Origin: Laceyella sacchari
GTDB lineage: Bacteria > Bacillota > Bacilli > Thermoactinomycetales > Thermoactinomycetaceae
DNA: 64,000 nucleotides
Assembly (NCBI RefSeq): GCF_004343255.1
Contig: NZ_SMDD01000001.1
Location: forward strand, 1,133,284-1,197,283
Direction: 5' to 3'
Part shown: positions 1 through 8,815 of the stretch, piece after piece
Numbering within the stretch: the first letter of the stretch is position 1
Layout: each line of letters starts with the position of its first letter
Program-made: the position numbers and the translations under genes
Notes under the pieces: model-generated
The model's database searches: none
The model's input: the letters and a program-made list of their open reading frames with translations, nothing else
What the model was told of the DNA's origin: nothing

Positions 1-876
1 TAAACCTGGGAAAATGATTTTTGAAAAGCTTTTCAAATAAACGACGCGCGATGTTTGGCTGTAAGCGTAGATTGGGTCGAAACTCCGTTCTTGGCCCAAG
101 TCAGCCATGTAATCGTCCTCTACAACGAATACGTTGTATTTGTCGGCCAAACTGGCGATGGCTTTTCTTTCCTCCGTGCTATATGAGGTACCTAGTGGAT
201 TGTGAAATCTCGACATGGTGTAGAAAAATTTGATGTTGCCGCTTTTGAATTTCTCCTCTAATTCCCACAAATCTATCCCTGTCGCAGTGCGCCGTATTCC
301 GCAAACGGGTATGCCCTCTGCCTCTAGGAAATGAAGATAAAGATTGTAACTTGGCTGTTCGACCAAGATGACCGAATTCCCGTTAGGAAACGGCATCTTC
401 GCCAAAATTTCCAACGCCTGCTGGATGCCCGAAGTGATGGAGATATTTTCCGCTTTAGCGAACACTTGGCTGTCTGCCAAATGGGAGACAAGCGTATGGC
501 GTAGCTTTTCCAGCCCTTTTGAATTGCCGTATGTAAACAGGTGGTATTTGTAAATGTCGATCGCTTTATTTAAGCAATGCTGGAAATCGAGATACGGAAA
601 CACAGTTAAATCAGGTGACGCCGAAGCGAAATCAATCAGGTCGCTCGCGGTGTCGCTTGAAACATCGGACTGTCCGACTACATAAAAACCGCTTTGCGCG
701 ATGGAATAAATCGCGTGCCGTTTTTCTAGTTCTTCGTATGCCCGGGTGATTGTACTGATGCTGCATCCGTATGACTTCGCCGCCTTGCGGACAGATGGTA
801 GCTTTTGGCCCGGCCGGTATTCTCCTTCCATGATTTTTTGCTCTATATCGGAAAGAATAGATAAATATTTTTTCAC
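1..876 (-). CDS. MocR-family (GntR/aminotransferase) regulator, partial
   Basis: The frame is open from a GTG at 876 to the window edge (292 codons), so the C-terminus is missing. A good GGAGGG site lies just before the GTG. The first 70 residues are a GntR winged helix (KLPSVRKAA, SISTITRAYEEL). The rest is a fold-type I aminotransferase-like domain, with SFSK near the edge giving the PLP-lysine region. MocR proteins of this kind usually sense a PLP-linked ligand and control a neighbouring gene. Here the divergent EamA transporter is the obvious target. The family call is firm. The ligand is unknown. Confidence 0.9.
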   Translation of the reverse strand, partial: MKKYLSILSDIEQKIMEGEYRPGQKLPSVRKAAKSYGCSISTITRAYEELEKRHAIYSIAQSGFYVVGQSDVSSDTASDLIDFASASPDLTVFPYLDFQHCLNKAIDIYKYHLFTYGNSKGLEKLRHTLVSHLADSQVFAKAENISITSGIQQALEILAKMPFPNGNSVILVEQPSYNLYLHFLEAEGIPVCGIRRTATGIDLWELEEKFKSGNIKFFYTMSRFHNPLGTSYSTEERKAIASLADKYNVFVVEDDYMADLGQERSFDPIYAYSQTSRVVYLKSFSKIIFPGL

Positions 877-918
877 AATGCTCCCTCCGGAGTTGGCAGA
901 TTTTGCTTTCCACTGATT

Positions 919-955
919 ATTATATCTTGACCGAATCAACTGTATCGATACAGTT
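919..955. promoter_or_regulatory. Divergent promoter region with an 18-bp perfect palindrome
   Basis: A perfect palindrome AACTGTATCGATACAGTT occupies 938-955 between the divergent mocR and eamA genes. A TATAAT −10 for mocR lies at 919-924 (minus strand), so the palindrome would cover the −35 area. The operator role is inferred from position and symmetry. Confidence 0.5.
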
Positions 956-1060
956 TTGCCAAAATGACATTGTTCGGAATTGCTATTTGCCATACTTTTT
1001 ATTTAACGGATGATCCATTTTCAAAATGATTCCGCCGACCTGTAGAAGGGAGAAGCAACG

Positions 1061-1978
1061 ATGAAAAACGAAAGCGGATTGAAACTGGCTTATTTATGTG
1101 CCGTATTGAATGCGGTGATCATCGGTTTTTCGTTTTTGTTCACCAAAGTGGCGCTTGAACACGCCAACCCGGTTGACACGTTGACGCACCGGTTTGCTGT
1201 TTCGTTTGTGGTGATGTCAATCCCAGTTGCTTTTGGTTGGGTGAAATTTAAGTTCCGCGGTAAGCTTTTAAATTTGTTGTTGCTGGCGACCATGTACCCA
1301 GTTGGATTCTTCCTCTTTCAAGCGTTTGGATTACAACACGCTTCTTCAGCCGAAGGAGGCATCTTGTACGCCTTTACACCGATCGTAACCATGGTACTGG
1401 CCTCCGTGTTTTTGAAGGAAGTGACAACCCTCTTTCAGAAGGTGTCGATCTTCATGTCGGTATCTGGCGTTGTGTTGATCTTTGTAATGAAGGGAACAGA
1501 CTTCGATTTCTCGAATTTCACCGGGATTTTCTTATTGGTCATGTCGAGCTTGGCTTTTGCCGGTTACAGCGTATTAGTCCGGTCGCTTTTGCGGGTTTAC
1601 AGCCCGACGGAAATCAGTTATGTGATGCTGGGAATCGGATTCGTCTCTTTTTCGGCGGTTTCAATCACCACTCATGTGGCCGACGGCACGCTTGACCTCC
1701 TTTTAGCTCCGCTTACCAGTGGTTCCTTTGTTGTTTCCATTCTCTACTTGGGTGTATTGTCCTCACTTGTCACAGCGCTGACTGCAAACTACGCCTTGTC
1801 AAAAATAGAAGCTTCAAGAATGAGTGTTTTCGCCAATCTAGGGACCGTCGTCTCCATTATCGCTGGAGCCATATTTCTGGGAGAAGAAATCACGGTGCAC
1901 CATCTCATCGGTTCGGCACTGATTATCGCCGGAGTGATCGGGGCGAATCGTTTGGGGAGAAAAAAGGTGACGGCGTGA
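1061..1978 (+). CDS. EamA/DMT family transporter
   Basis: This 305-residue hydrophobic protein has about ten predicted membrane segments arranged as two EamA repeats, the usual size and layout of drug/metabolite transporters. GAAGGGAG precedes the ATG by a normal distance. It is transcribed away from a MocR regulator, a pairing often seen for metabolite exporters. The substrate cannot be read from the sequence. Confidence 0.88.
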   Translation: MKNESGLKLAYLCAVLNAVIIGFSFLFTKVALEHANPVDTLTHRFAVSFVVMSIPVAFGWVKFKFRGKLLNLLLLATMYPVGFFLFQAFGLQHASSAEGGILYAFTPIVTMVLASVFLKEVTTLFQKVSIFMSVSGVVLIFVMKGTDFDFSNFTGIFLLVMSSLAFAGYSVLVRSLLRVYSPTEISYVMLGIGFVSFSAVSITTHVADGTLDLLLAPLTSGSFVVSILYLGVLSSLVTALTANYALSKIEASRMSVFANLGTVVSIIAGAIFLGEEITVHHLIGSALIIAGVIGANRLGRKKVTA

Positions 1979-2111
1979 ATGCATTCCGGCTGACTGTTGG
2001 AAGAAAGACAGAACGGACTGGAAACCATGCGTGGAGGGTGGATGGCTTTACGGATGGAGATTTAAGCAATGCGGAAAGTAAGAATGGGCAGAAATCTGTG
2101 ATAGCAAAATG

Positions 2112-2139
2112 AAGCTCCCCGTTATCAGATGGGGAGCTT
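2112..2139. terminator. Bidirectional terminator between eamA and htpG
   Basis: The inverted repeat AAGCTCCCC/GGGGAGCTT has a 10-nt loop and sits between two convergent genes. T-rich sequence follows on each side, though the tracts are short. Confidence 0.7.
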
Positions 2140-2161
2140 TATGTGCTACGAAGTTAGTTTA

Positions 2162-4036
2162 TTAAACCATGATTTTGCATATGTCGTTCGTAAATTGGAC
2201 AGGGTCATCAATCGGCAACCCTTCGATTAGGAGCGCTTGATTGTAAAGCAGGTTTGTATACAGGTTTAGCTTATCCTTATCCTTTTCAAACGCATCCTTT
2301 AGCGTTTGGAAAACCTCGTGGTGGATGTTAATCTCCAGGACCTTATTTGCTTTTACATTCGGGTTGTTAGGCTGGGCGTTTAATATTTTCTCCATCTCGA
2401 TGGTGACTTCGCCTTCCGAAGACAGACATACGGGGTGGTTTTTAAGTCGTTTGGAAGCTTTTACATTCGTCACTTTACCCGATAATTGGTTTTTCATGTA
2501 TTCAAATAGCTCCTGGTTTTCCTGCTTTTCTTGATCGCTCTCTTGTTCTTCGGCTTCGATTCCCAGATCGCCACTTGATACATTCTTGAATGGCTTGTCC
2601 TTGTAACTCATCATCATTTTAATAGCAAACTCGTCGATATCATCGGTAAAGTATAGGATTTCATAGCCTTTGTCAGCGACGAGCTCAGTTTGCGGAAGCT
2701 TTTCAATTCGTTCGATGGATTCACCGGTGGCGTAATAAATGTATTTCTGATCTTCTGGCATTCTTGATACATATTCATCCAGCGTGACGAGTTTCTTTTC
2801 TTTGGAGGAGTAGAACAGCAACAAATCCTGCAGCGTTTCTTTGTTGGCGCCAAAATCGCTGTAAACGCCATATTTCAATTGTCTGCCAAAGGACTTATAA
2901 AACTGCTCATACTTTTCTCTTTCATCCTTTAGCATGCTTTGCAATTGACTCTTGATTTTACGCGCAATATTTTTGGCGATCAGCTTTAACTGCCGGTCAT
3001 GCTGTAGTATCTCGCGAGAGATATTCAGCGATAAGCTGTCGGAATCGACCATCCCTTTGACAAAGCTGAAGTGGTCAGGAAGCAGGTCAGCACATTTATT
3101 CATGATTAATACACCGTTGGAATACAGTTCCAGTCCTTTTTCGTATTCCTTTGTATAATAGTTAAAGGGGATGGTTTCAGGGATAAACAGGATTGCCTGA
3201 TATGTCACTGTACCCTCGACGTTGAGATGTACATACTTGATGGGTTTATCAAAACCGTAATGCTTCTCCTTATAAAACTGTTCATAATCCTCAGGAGTCA
3301 GTTCGTTTTTATTCTTACGCCAAATCGGTACCATACTGTTGATGGTCTGTTCTTCCTGAACATCTACTAATTCGTTTTCGCTGCCTTCCTTGAGCTTTTT
3401 GACAGTCACGTCCATTTTGATGGGGTAACGGATAAAATCCGAGTACTTTTTGATGATTTCTTGTAATCGGTACGTCTCTAAGAATGCATCATAGTTCTCT
3501 TCTTCGGTGTTTTCCTTTATCTTGAGAATAATATCCGTGCCGACCTCAGCTTTTTCACAGGGCGTAATTGTGTATCCATCTGTCCCCGTAGATTCCCACT
3601 TAAAGGCATGATCGCTGCCAAGAGCCCGGCTAATCACGGTCACCTTGTCTGCCACCATAAAAGCAGAATAAAATCCAACGCCAAACTGGCCGATTAATTC
3701 ATGTCCATCTTGGGATGCGTATTCTTTCTTAAATGCCAAAGAACCGCTCTTCGCGATGACGCCAAGGTTATTCTCCAGTTCGTCCTCGGTCATGCCAATC
3801 CCAGTGTCGCGAATGGTCAGTGTACGGTTTTCTTTATCGGCAATCACTTTGATATAATAATCCTCTTTATTGAAGACCAACTTAGGGTCGGTTAACGCTT
3901 TGTAATAAATCTTATCGATGGCATCACTGGCATTGGAAATTAATTCCCTTAAGAAGATTTCTTTCTGCGAATAAATCGAACTGATCATCATTTCCAGCAG
4001 TCTTTTTGATTCAGCTTGAAACTGCTTCTTTTCCAT
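2162..4036 (-). CDS. htpG: Chaperone HtpG (Hsp90 family)
   Basis: Cytosolic ATP-dependent Hsp90 chaperone. The N-terminal GHKL ATPase is clear: ELISNASDA near residue 31, DTGIGM near 80 and GQFGVGFYS near 120. Middle and C-terminal dimerisation domains follow. I prefer the ATG at 4036 (624 aa) over the one six bases upstream. The AGGAG site is only 3 nt from the first ATG but 9 nt from the second, and MEKKQF aligns with the usual HtpG start. A CIRCE element and a consensus promoter lie upstream, so HrcA control is predicted. In Bacillus subtilis htpG is known as a non-HrcA heat-shock gene, so this arrangement differs. Confidence 0.97.
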   Translation of the reverse strand: MEKKQFQAESKRLLEMMISSIYSQKEIFLRELISNASDAIDKIYYKALTDPKLVFNKEDYYIKVIADKENRTLTIRDTGIGMTEDELENNLGVIAKSGSLAFKKEYASQDGHELIGQFGVGFYSAFMVADKVTVISRALGSDHAFKWESTGTDGYTITPCEKAEVGTDIILKIKENTEEENYDAFLETYRLQEIIKKYSDFIRYPIKMDVTVKKLKEGSENELVDVQEEQTINSMVPIWRKNKNELTPEDYEQFYKEKHYGFDKPIKYVHLNVEGTVTYQAILFIPETIPFNYYTKEYEKGLELYSNGVLIMNKCADLLPDHFSFVKGMVDSDSLSLNISREILQHDRQLKLIAKNIARKIKSQLQSMLKDEREKYEQFYKSFGRQLKYGVYSDFGANKETLQDLLLFYSSKEKKLVTLDEYVSRMPEDQKYIYYATGESIERIEKLPQTELVADKGYEILYFTDDIDEFAIKMMMSYKDKPFKNVSSGDLGIEAEEQESDQEKQENQELFEYMKNQLSGKVTNVKASKRLKNHPVCLSSEGEVTIEMEKILNAQPNNPNVKANKVLEINIHHEVFQTLKDAFEKDKDKLNLYTNLLYNQALLIEGLPIDDPVQFTNDICKIMV

Positions 4037-4085
4037 GCCCATTCTCTCCTTTGAATCTAGAAAATTAGCAGGTGAGAAAGATTTG

Positions 4086-4112
4086 TTAGCACTTGAGGGT
4101 GACGAGTGCTAA
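4086..4112. promoter_or_regulatory. CIRCE operator (HrcA site) of htpG
   Basis: TTAGCACTT, nine bases, then GAGTGCTAA matches the CIRCE consensus TTAGCACTC-N9-GAGTGCTAA with one mismatch. It lies between the htpG promoter and the start codon, the normal position for HrcA repression. Confidence 0.93.
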
Positions 4113-4121
4113 GTATCTATT

Positions 4122-4150
4122 TTTATAACATTCAATTTTTTTGATGTCAA
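4122..4150 (-). promoter_or_regulatory. Sigma-A promoter of htpG
   Basis: On the minus strand, TTGACA (4145-4150) is followed after exactly 17 nt by TATAAA (4122-4127). The CIRCE palindrome begins ten bases further on. Confidence 0.85.
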
Positions 4151-4321
4151 TATTGCACAGAATGAGGCAACGACAAATGGCACAGGCTGTAAGTAACAGT
4201 TGGATATGCCTTTATATGGATGAATATGTTGAAGGGATGTTTAGCTAGCTGAATGTTTTTGTAATGAAATGTAATCCCTCCTTATTTTCATAGTATTATG
4301 AAAAGAGGAGGGGTTTTTATA

Positions 4322-4846
4322 ATGTATAAACAGCTAAGTGTTTTTAATCGTGTAAACTCATGGTGGATGTCAGTTAAGAAAACTTATCGCAGAGTCAGAC
4401 GGAAATACATTGTGACCAAACGATCAGCAAAACAAATGGTACGCTGGATACTTTCCCCGTTTCTGGCGATACAGTTTATCTTTGAGCAGATCGCGTGGGG
4501 GCATTTTCCGGTGCTGGATAAAAACATGTTCATGACGGATAGCATCTTGGAACGGTGGATGTATTATGACATCCGGTCAACCTACAAAGGACAGATTTTT
4601 TCGCAATATCCGATAGGTCCCTACTGGGCAGATTTTGCCTTGCCGAAATATAAATTGGTGATCGAATTAGATGGGAGAAAGTATCATAAGGGACGAGAAG
4701 ATCATGACCGTCGACGTGATGCTTTTATGCGAAAAAAAGGGTGGAAGGTTATGCGGTTTACTTATCATGATGTAAAGAAGCGTAGAGCCAAATCAGTTGA
4801 TAAGATTTTGAACTATACGCGGAAACTTGATAATAAAACCAAATAG
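4322..4846 (+). CDS. DUF559-domain nuclease-like protein
   Basis: A 174-residue protein started at the second ATG, which sits 8 nt after AGGAGGGG. The upstream in-frame ATG lacks such a site. The C-terminal half is a DUF559/Vsr-like restriction-endonuclease fold: ADFALP, VIELDGRKYH, a D-rich helix (EDHDRRRDAFMRKKGW) and a final VMRFTYHDV strand. The first 60 residues are basic and of unknown role. Families of this type act on DNA ends or nicks, but no partner gene sits next to it, so the substrate is unknown. Confidence 0.8.
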   Translation: MYKQLSVFNRVNSWWMSVKKTYRRVRRKYIVTKRSAKQMVRWILSPFLAIQFIFEQIAWGHFPVLDKNMFMTDSILERWMYYDIRSTYKGQIFSQYPIGPYWADFALPKYKLVIELDGRKYHKGREDHDRRRDAFMRKKGWKVMRFTYHDVKKRRAKSVDKILNYTRKLDNKTK

Positions 4847-4915
4847 CGCTCTGAAACTGTGCCTTAAATAACGATAATGCAACGAATAATCATATAGTAC
4901 CCCGGAGCTTTTTTG

Positions 4916-4946
4916 GCCAACTACATAGAAGTGGTTGGCTTTTTTT
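4916..4946 (+). terminator. Rho-independent terminator
   Basis: GCCAACTAC/GTGGTTGGC (one G-T pair) is followed by a run of seven T. It ends the DUF559 transcript just before the lipoprotein gene. Confidence 0.85.
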
Positions 4947-4983
4947 AATCCATGGTGCAAGTCTGTCACAGGAGTGAATCAAC

Positions 4984-5496
4984 ATGAAATATGTATTTGT
5001 ATTCATCATGAGCTCGATCCTAACTATTTTGTCTGTAGGGTGTACAAAAGAAGATCATTTTGATCTTGTGTTTCTCATTCCTAAAGGCTTTACAGGATGG
5101 GTTTATGCTGTCGGGGATATTCCAGGAAAAAAAGCGCTTGTTAAAGAGGATGGAAAGTGGTTGGTACCGATTTCCCATGATGGTCAATTGCGGACGTGTA
5201 CATCTTTGGATGGGGAAGGAGGGGTTGAATTTTACTTTGTAGACGAAAAAGGAAAACGGACAAAGGCACATATGGAATATGAAACCATTGATTGGGTTCC
5301 GAAAAAAGGTGTGATCTATGTACAAGGGTTTCATTCTGTCGGACGTGAGGATGAAAAAGGAGAATATCCGACTATGCAACAGTTCTTTGTTGGCACGGCT
5401 CAACAGTACGAAGAATCCTTGTATAGGAATCAGCATGAACAGTATCCTGATGATATTCCTCCGCTCAATTCATCGAAACAAAATGCTTGTAAGTAG
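4984..5496 (+). CDS. Lipoprotein, DUF6843-like
   Basis: 170 residues with a short hydrophobic leader and lipobox SVGC (Cys 20), so probably a membrane-anchored exported lipoprotein. The motif FLIPKGFTGWVY right after the anchor resembles a small family of Bacillota lipoproteins (DUF6843-like). The rest looks like a compact beta-rich domain. It is followed 32 bp later by the DUF4272 gene and may be cotranscribed. Function unknown. Confidence 0.8.
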   Translation: MKYVFVFIMSSILTILSVGCTKEDHFDLVFLIPKGFTGWVYAVGDIPGKKALVKEDGKWLVPISHDGQLRTCTSLDGEGGVEFYFVDEKGKRTKAHMEYETIDWVPKKGVIYVQGFHSVGREDEKGEYPTMQQFFVGTAQQYEESLYRNQHEQYPDDIPPLNSSKQNACK

Positions 5497-5528
5497 ATTT
5501 GATAAAATCCAAATAGAAAGGAAAGTGT

Positions 5529-6188
5529 ATGTACATGACTCATTCCGAGACAAGTAAACAAATCTCATTGGATTCGGATACCGGACGTGTTCTTATGGTG
5601 TATAACTTCCCAGTGTACCCCGAAACAAATGAAGTCCGTTTACGTTCAGCAGAAGATATAGCGAAGCGTGCTTTGGCTCTTCATTTACTATTAGGGGTAA
5701 TATTTTATCATGAGCCGGAGAAAGTGGTAGAGTGGGCAAGGGAAGAAGGATTATGGGATTCGCTGAGCCCGCAAGAGCAAAATGTCTTTTCTGTACCGAT
5801 CTCTGATCTCAGCCCGGCAGAGAAAAGTTGGAATCAGCGAGCGATGCAATCGAACCTACTTACTTGGCGAATTGAAGGCTTGCTTGCATTATTATGGAGC
5901 TTGAATTTAGTTGAAGAGCTTGATTTACCAATTGAACGGTGCGATGGCGGTTTCATTCGTGAGGTGTTGCCAGGGCTGGGTGAGCCACTTGAACCATTTA
6001 TCGCTAAAGCGGAATGCCGTCCGATTGAAGAGATCGTACATATGCTTGACAAGCATTTTGAAATTTATAATCAACAGGTGGAAGCTTTCAATCACGATGA
6101 AACGCTTGAGTATGATATGCTGATTACGTATGAACGCATTCATGCATTAAACTGGGTATGTGGTTTGATAAGTAAATGGGATGACTGA
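5529..6188 (+). CDS. DUF4272 domain protein
   Basis: 219 residues with AGAAAGGAAAG before the ATG. The sequence carries the family pattern: an N-terminal KRALALHLLLGVIF segment, a central WRIEGLLALLWSL helix and a closing YERIHALNWV near residue 203. DUF4272 proteins are soluble and uncharacterised, and in many genomes are linked with toxin-immunity or phage-like contexts, but nothing here shows such a role. The CRISPR array begins 400 bp downstream. Confidence 0.8.
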   Translation: MYMTHSETSKQISLDSDTGRVLMVYNFPVYPETNEVRLRSAEDIAKRALALHLLLGVIFYHEPEKVVEWAREEGLWDSLSPQEQNVFSVPISDLSPAEKSWNQRAMQSNLLTWRIEGLLALLWSLNLVEELDLPIERCDGGFIREVLPGLGEPLEPFIAKAECRPIEEIVHMLDKHFEIYNQQVEAFNHDETLEYDMLITYERIHALNWVCGLISKWDD

Positions 6189-6216
6189 GATAGAAACATT
6201 GTACCCAGAAAATGAA

Positions 6217-6247
6217 AAGGACACCTCAAAATTATAGAGGTGTCCTT
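6217..6247. terminator. Hairpin after the DUF4272 gene
   Basis: A perfect 11-bp stem AAGGACACCTC/GAGGTGTCCTT with a 9-nt loop lies 28 bp after the stop. It has no T-run on the plus side, so it is a terminator-like hairpin rather than a textbook terminator. Confidence 0.6.
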
Positions 6248-6585
6248 AGGAGAAAATTCAATTCAAAGCATCCCCAACGTGAAATATCTGACCTTAACCT
6301 TTGGGCATGCGTCATAGTGTGATGGGTTTGATGGTTTTATTTTCTGAATCATTTAGATATAATGAGTAGAGGGTGTAGGTTGTTGGCTTAATAATGCGAA
6401 CACCCATTGCTTCGGAAAAAAGCCAGGGGGTCGTCGGAAATGCCCAATCCCTTATGAATCAAGGGGTTTGCCATTTGATGCATGTATGATAAAACGGTTT
6501 TCTGGTGATAAAAACTTAATTTTTGGAGGAGTGTTCGGAAAAGGGACAGCTAGACATTGATTTTTTACAGGTTTTCGCGAACGCC
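6248..6585 (+). promoter_or_regulatory. Gene-free stretch, probable CRISPR leader
   Basis: No coding frame is supported in these 338 bp. The stretch becomes AT-rich towards the first repeat. The array's degenerate repeat is at the far end, and the repeats end in ATTGAAAC, which as a 5' crRNA handle implies rightward transcription. Both place the leader here. The CRISPR promoter itself was not pinned down. Confidence 0.6.
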
Positions 6586-7048
6586 GTATCAATGAAATAC
6601 ATCTCAGTTAGAGAATTGAAACTGAGAGTATCCTAGATGACGAAACAGCTACTTTTGCGTATCAATGAAATACATCTCAGTTAGAGAATTGAAACAACCT
6701 TGGCATATTCTTTTGATATTTTCCGCTTCGCCGTATCAATGAAATACATCTCAGTTAGAGAATTGAAACCGTCCCTAATTCCCTCAACTCTTGGAACAAG
6801 GACAAGTATCAATGAAATACATCTCAGTTAGAGAATTGAAACTCGCCTTCGTTCATCACAGCCCGCTTCACGTATTCGCGTATCAATGAAATACATCTCA
6901 GTTAGAGAATTGAAACTAGCCAGACGCTGTTGATACGGATTCCCAGTTTTTAAGAAGTATCAATAAAATACATCTCAGTTAGAGAATTGAAACGGGGTTC
7001 CATACCAGTTGCCATTTTTCATGATTTTGAACTATATCAATAAAACAC
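6586..7048 (+). CRISPR. CRISPR array, six 37-bp repeats plus a decayed terminal repeat
   Basis: Repeats start at 6586, 6659, 6733, 6806, 6880 and 6957. Each is 37 bp, begins GTATCAATGAAATACATC and ends GAGAATTGAAAC. The sixth differs by one base (AATAAAATAC). A truncated, mutated copy starts at 7034. Spacers are 36, 37, 36, 37, 40 and 40 bp. A TCTC/GAGA mini-stem lies within the repeat. The ATTGAAAC end is typical of type I and type III repeats. No cas gene is present within the window on either side, so the array is processed by remote Cas proteins or is inactive. Confidence 0.97.
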
Positions 7049-7082
7049 AGAATGCAAACCGCCAGGGAATCTATAAACAAAA

Positions 7083-7112
7083 ACCGGCCGGAGAAGTCTT
7101 TCTCCAGCCGGT
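7083..7112 (-). terminator. Terminator of the M1 peptidase gene
   Basis: On the minus strand, ACCGGCTGGAGAA and TTCTCCGGCCGGT form a strong stem followed by a T-rich run. It begins ten bases after the stop codon. Confidence 0.85.
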
Positions 7113-7121
7113 TTTATTTTT

Positions 7122-8600
7122 TTATTCCTGATCAGATACAAACACATAATGCTCTGCAAAGAACTTGTCCAAATCTCGCCCGCTGGTTTGTTCCATGATG
7201 CGGATGAAGTCTTTGGTGGTGGTGATGTCGAATTTCTTTTGTTTGTAGTAGGCTTGCATCGAGGCATAAAATTGCTTGTCTCCCAACAGCTTGCGCAAGT
7301 CGTTCAAGGTGCGGGCGCCGTAATCGTAGACCGTGTCGTAGTAGGCGTTGATGCCTTCTTGGCCGTAGGCGGTGAAATAGGAGATCGGATGGGAGAGATG
7401 GAATCCGGGAATCGGTTCGGCGGTGAGTTGGTCGAGTTCGTTGTCATATAGAGCGGCGGCGAAAGTGGCGAAGGATTCATCTAACCAAGCCTCGTCATAT
7501 TCGTTGTTGCCAATGATGCCGTAGAACCATTGGTGTCCGATTTCGTGGGCATTGACGCTACGTACCCAGGCCGGGGTGGCGTTGTCACGGAGGGAGATCA
7601 TGACCAGCTGCGGATATTCCATGCCACCAAACCAGCCTTTCATGCTGACTACATCCAGTTCTGGCCAAGGATAAGCGCCGAATTTTTCACTGAAGAGCTT
7701 AATGCTGTCCACGCCGCTTTGCAGGAGGTCTTGGGTGAACTTGGCGTGCTCTTCCGCGTAGTAGACATTCACTTTCACTTTGTTGACGGTGGTGGAGATG
7801 ATTTTGTAGTTGGGGTTCATCTCCATGGCGAAGTCACGCACCTGTTTGGCGATATAACGATGGGTGGCGAGGTTTCCTTTGAGCTTGGGCTTCCCGATTT
7901 CGGTTCCGGTTGCGGCGATGACTTGCTTTTTGTCGGTGGTGACGGTGACGTCGAAGTTGCCGGTCAGGGAGTAAAAGCTTTCACCGTATGGAAAATAAGG
8001 GTCGACGTTCCAGCCTTCATCATCATAGACGGCCAAAATGGGGAACCAATTGCCCAAGGAAACGGTGTCACCATCCCAACCGAACCGGTCCTGCCCCTTT
8101 GGCACATGGACGGTGAAGTCCATGGAAACAGTGGACTTGCGGTTTTTGGGCAAGGTGGCGTCAATGTGCAAGGCGGTTTCTTGAAGGTGATGGTTGGCTG
8201 TTTTCCCATTCACTTTCACGTTTTTTACATCCATGCCACCCCCGTTTGTACGGAAATTGGCGGCGTTGCCCCAGAGGTTGAAGTATACCTCGTTCAAGCG
8301 AACCCCGGTGTTGTTGGTGAAGGTGACAGATAGTTTTCCGTTAATGATATGGTTTTGGCTATCATAGGTGACATGTATTTTATAATCAGGATGAATTGGG
8401 CCGCGTGTGACATGCTGGTTTCTCGTTTGTTTGTTGAATGGATCAGGCACTTTTCCAGCTGTGATTGCATACTTGGGTTGCGGAGGAAGATAGGCTCCAG
8501 CGGGTGCGTCGACAGGCGATTGTGCGAAGCTGACACCCGGTGCGAGCATGGTTCCCAATGCGAGAGTGCTGGCGAAGATGCTTTTCCAAGTGGTCCACAT
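7122..8600 (-). CDS. Secreted M1 family zinc metallopeptidase
   Basis: An exported aminopeptidase-type metalloprotease of 492 residues. The start is the ATG at 8600, preceded by AAGGAGG. It opens with MWTTWKS and a hydrophobic stretch ending GVSFAQS, a clear signal peptide. The zinc site HEIGH, followed by the third ligand in EAWLDESFATF 18 residues later, is the gluzincin HExxH-x18-E pattern. The exopeptidase signature is represented by GGMEYP. N-terminal beta-sandwich and central catalytic domains are both present. Likely role: extracellular peptide trimming for nutrition. Confidence 0.93.
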   Translation of the reverse strand: MWTTWKSIFASTLALGTMLAPGVSFAQSPVDAPAGAYLPPQPKYAITAGKVPDPFNKQTRNQHVTRGPIHPDYKIHVTYDSQNHIINGKLSVTFTNNTGVRLNEVYFNLWGNAANFRTNGGGMDVKNVKVNGKTANHHLQETALHIDATLPKNRKSTVSMDFTVHVPKGQDRFGWDGDTVSLGNWFPILAVYDDEGWNVDPYFPYGESFYSLTGNFDVTVTTDKKQVIAATGTEIGKPKLKGNLATHRYIAKQVRDFAMEMNPNYKIISTTVNKVKVNVYYAEEHAKFTQDLLQSGVDSIKLFSEKFGAYPWPELDVVSMKGWFGGMEYPQLVMISLRDNATPAWVRSVNAHEIGHQWFYGIIGNNEYDEAWLDESFATFAAALYDNELDQLTAEPIPGFHLSHPISYFTAYGQEGINAYYDTVYDYGARTLNDLRKLLGDKQFYASMQAYYKQKKFDITTTKDFIRIMEQTSGRDLDKFFAEHYVFVSDQE

Positions 8601-8815
8601 GATGCTTTCCTCCTTGTAAATTGAAATAATCAAATATTTCTACATTTATAAATAAAATCCTTTATTATTGAATTGCTTAGCATGACAACACCGTTTCTCG
8701 AGTCCATACACAAGGCTAGCCAGCGCTTGCACATGATGGTCTTCTGGGCTAAGATAAGCGAGATGTACGAAGGTCATGCTGATGATTCCACTTGATATCC
8801 AAAGGGGAGGATATA

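Noticed and set aside
632-913. A 93-codon minus-strand frame inside the mocR region
   Set aside because: The neighbouring frame from the GTG at 876 gives a clear GntR-aminotransferase protein, so this one is out of frame.
7530-8333. A 267-codon plus-strand frame
   Set aside because: It is entirely antisense to the M1 peptidase, lacks a binding site and has a Gly/Val/Phe-biased composition typical of antisense frames.
8634-8815. Cobalamin riboswitch before cobQ
   Set aside because: No B12-box-like sequence or long structured leader was found in the 180 bp available.
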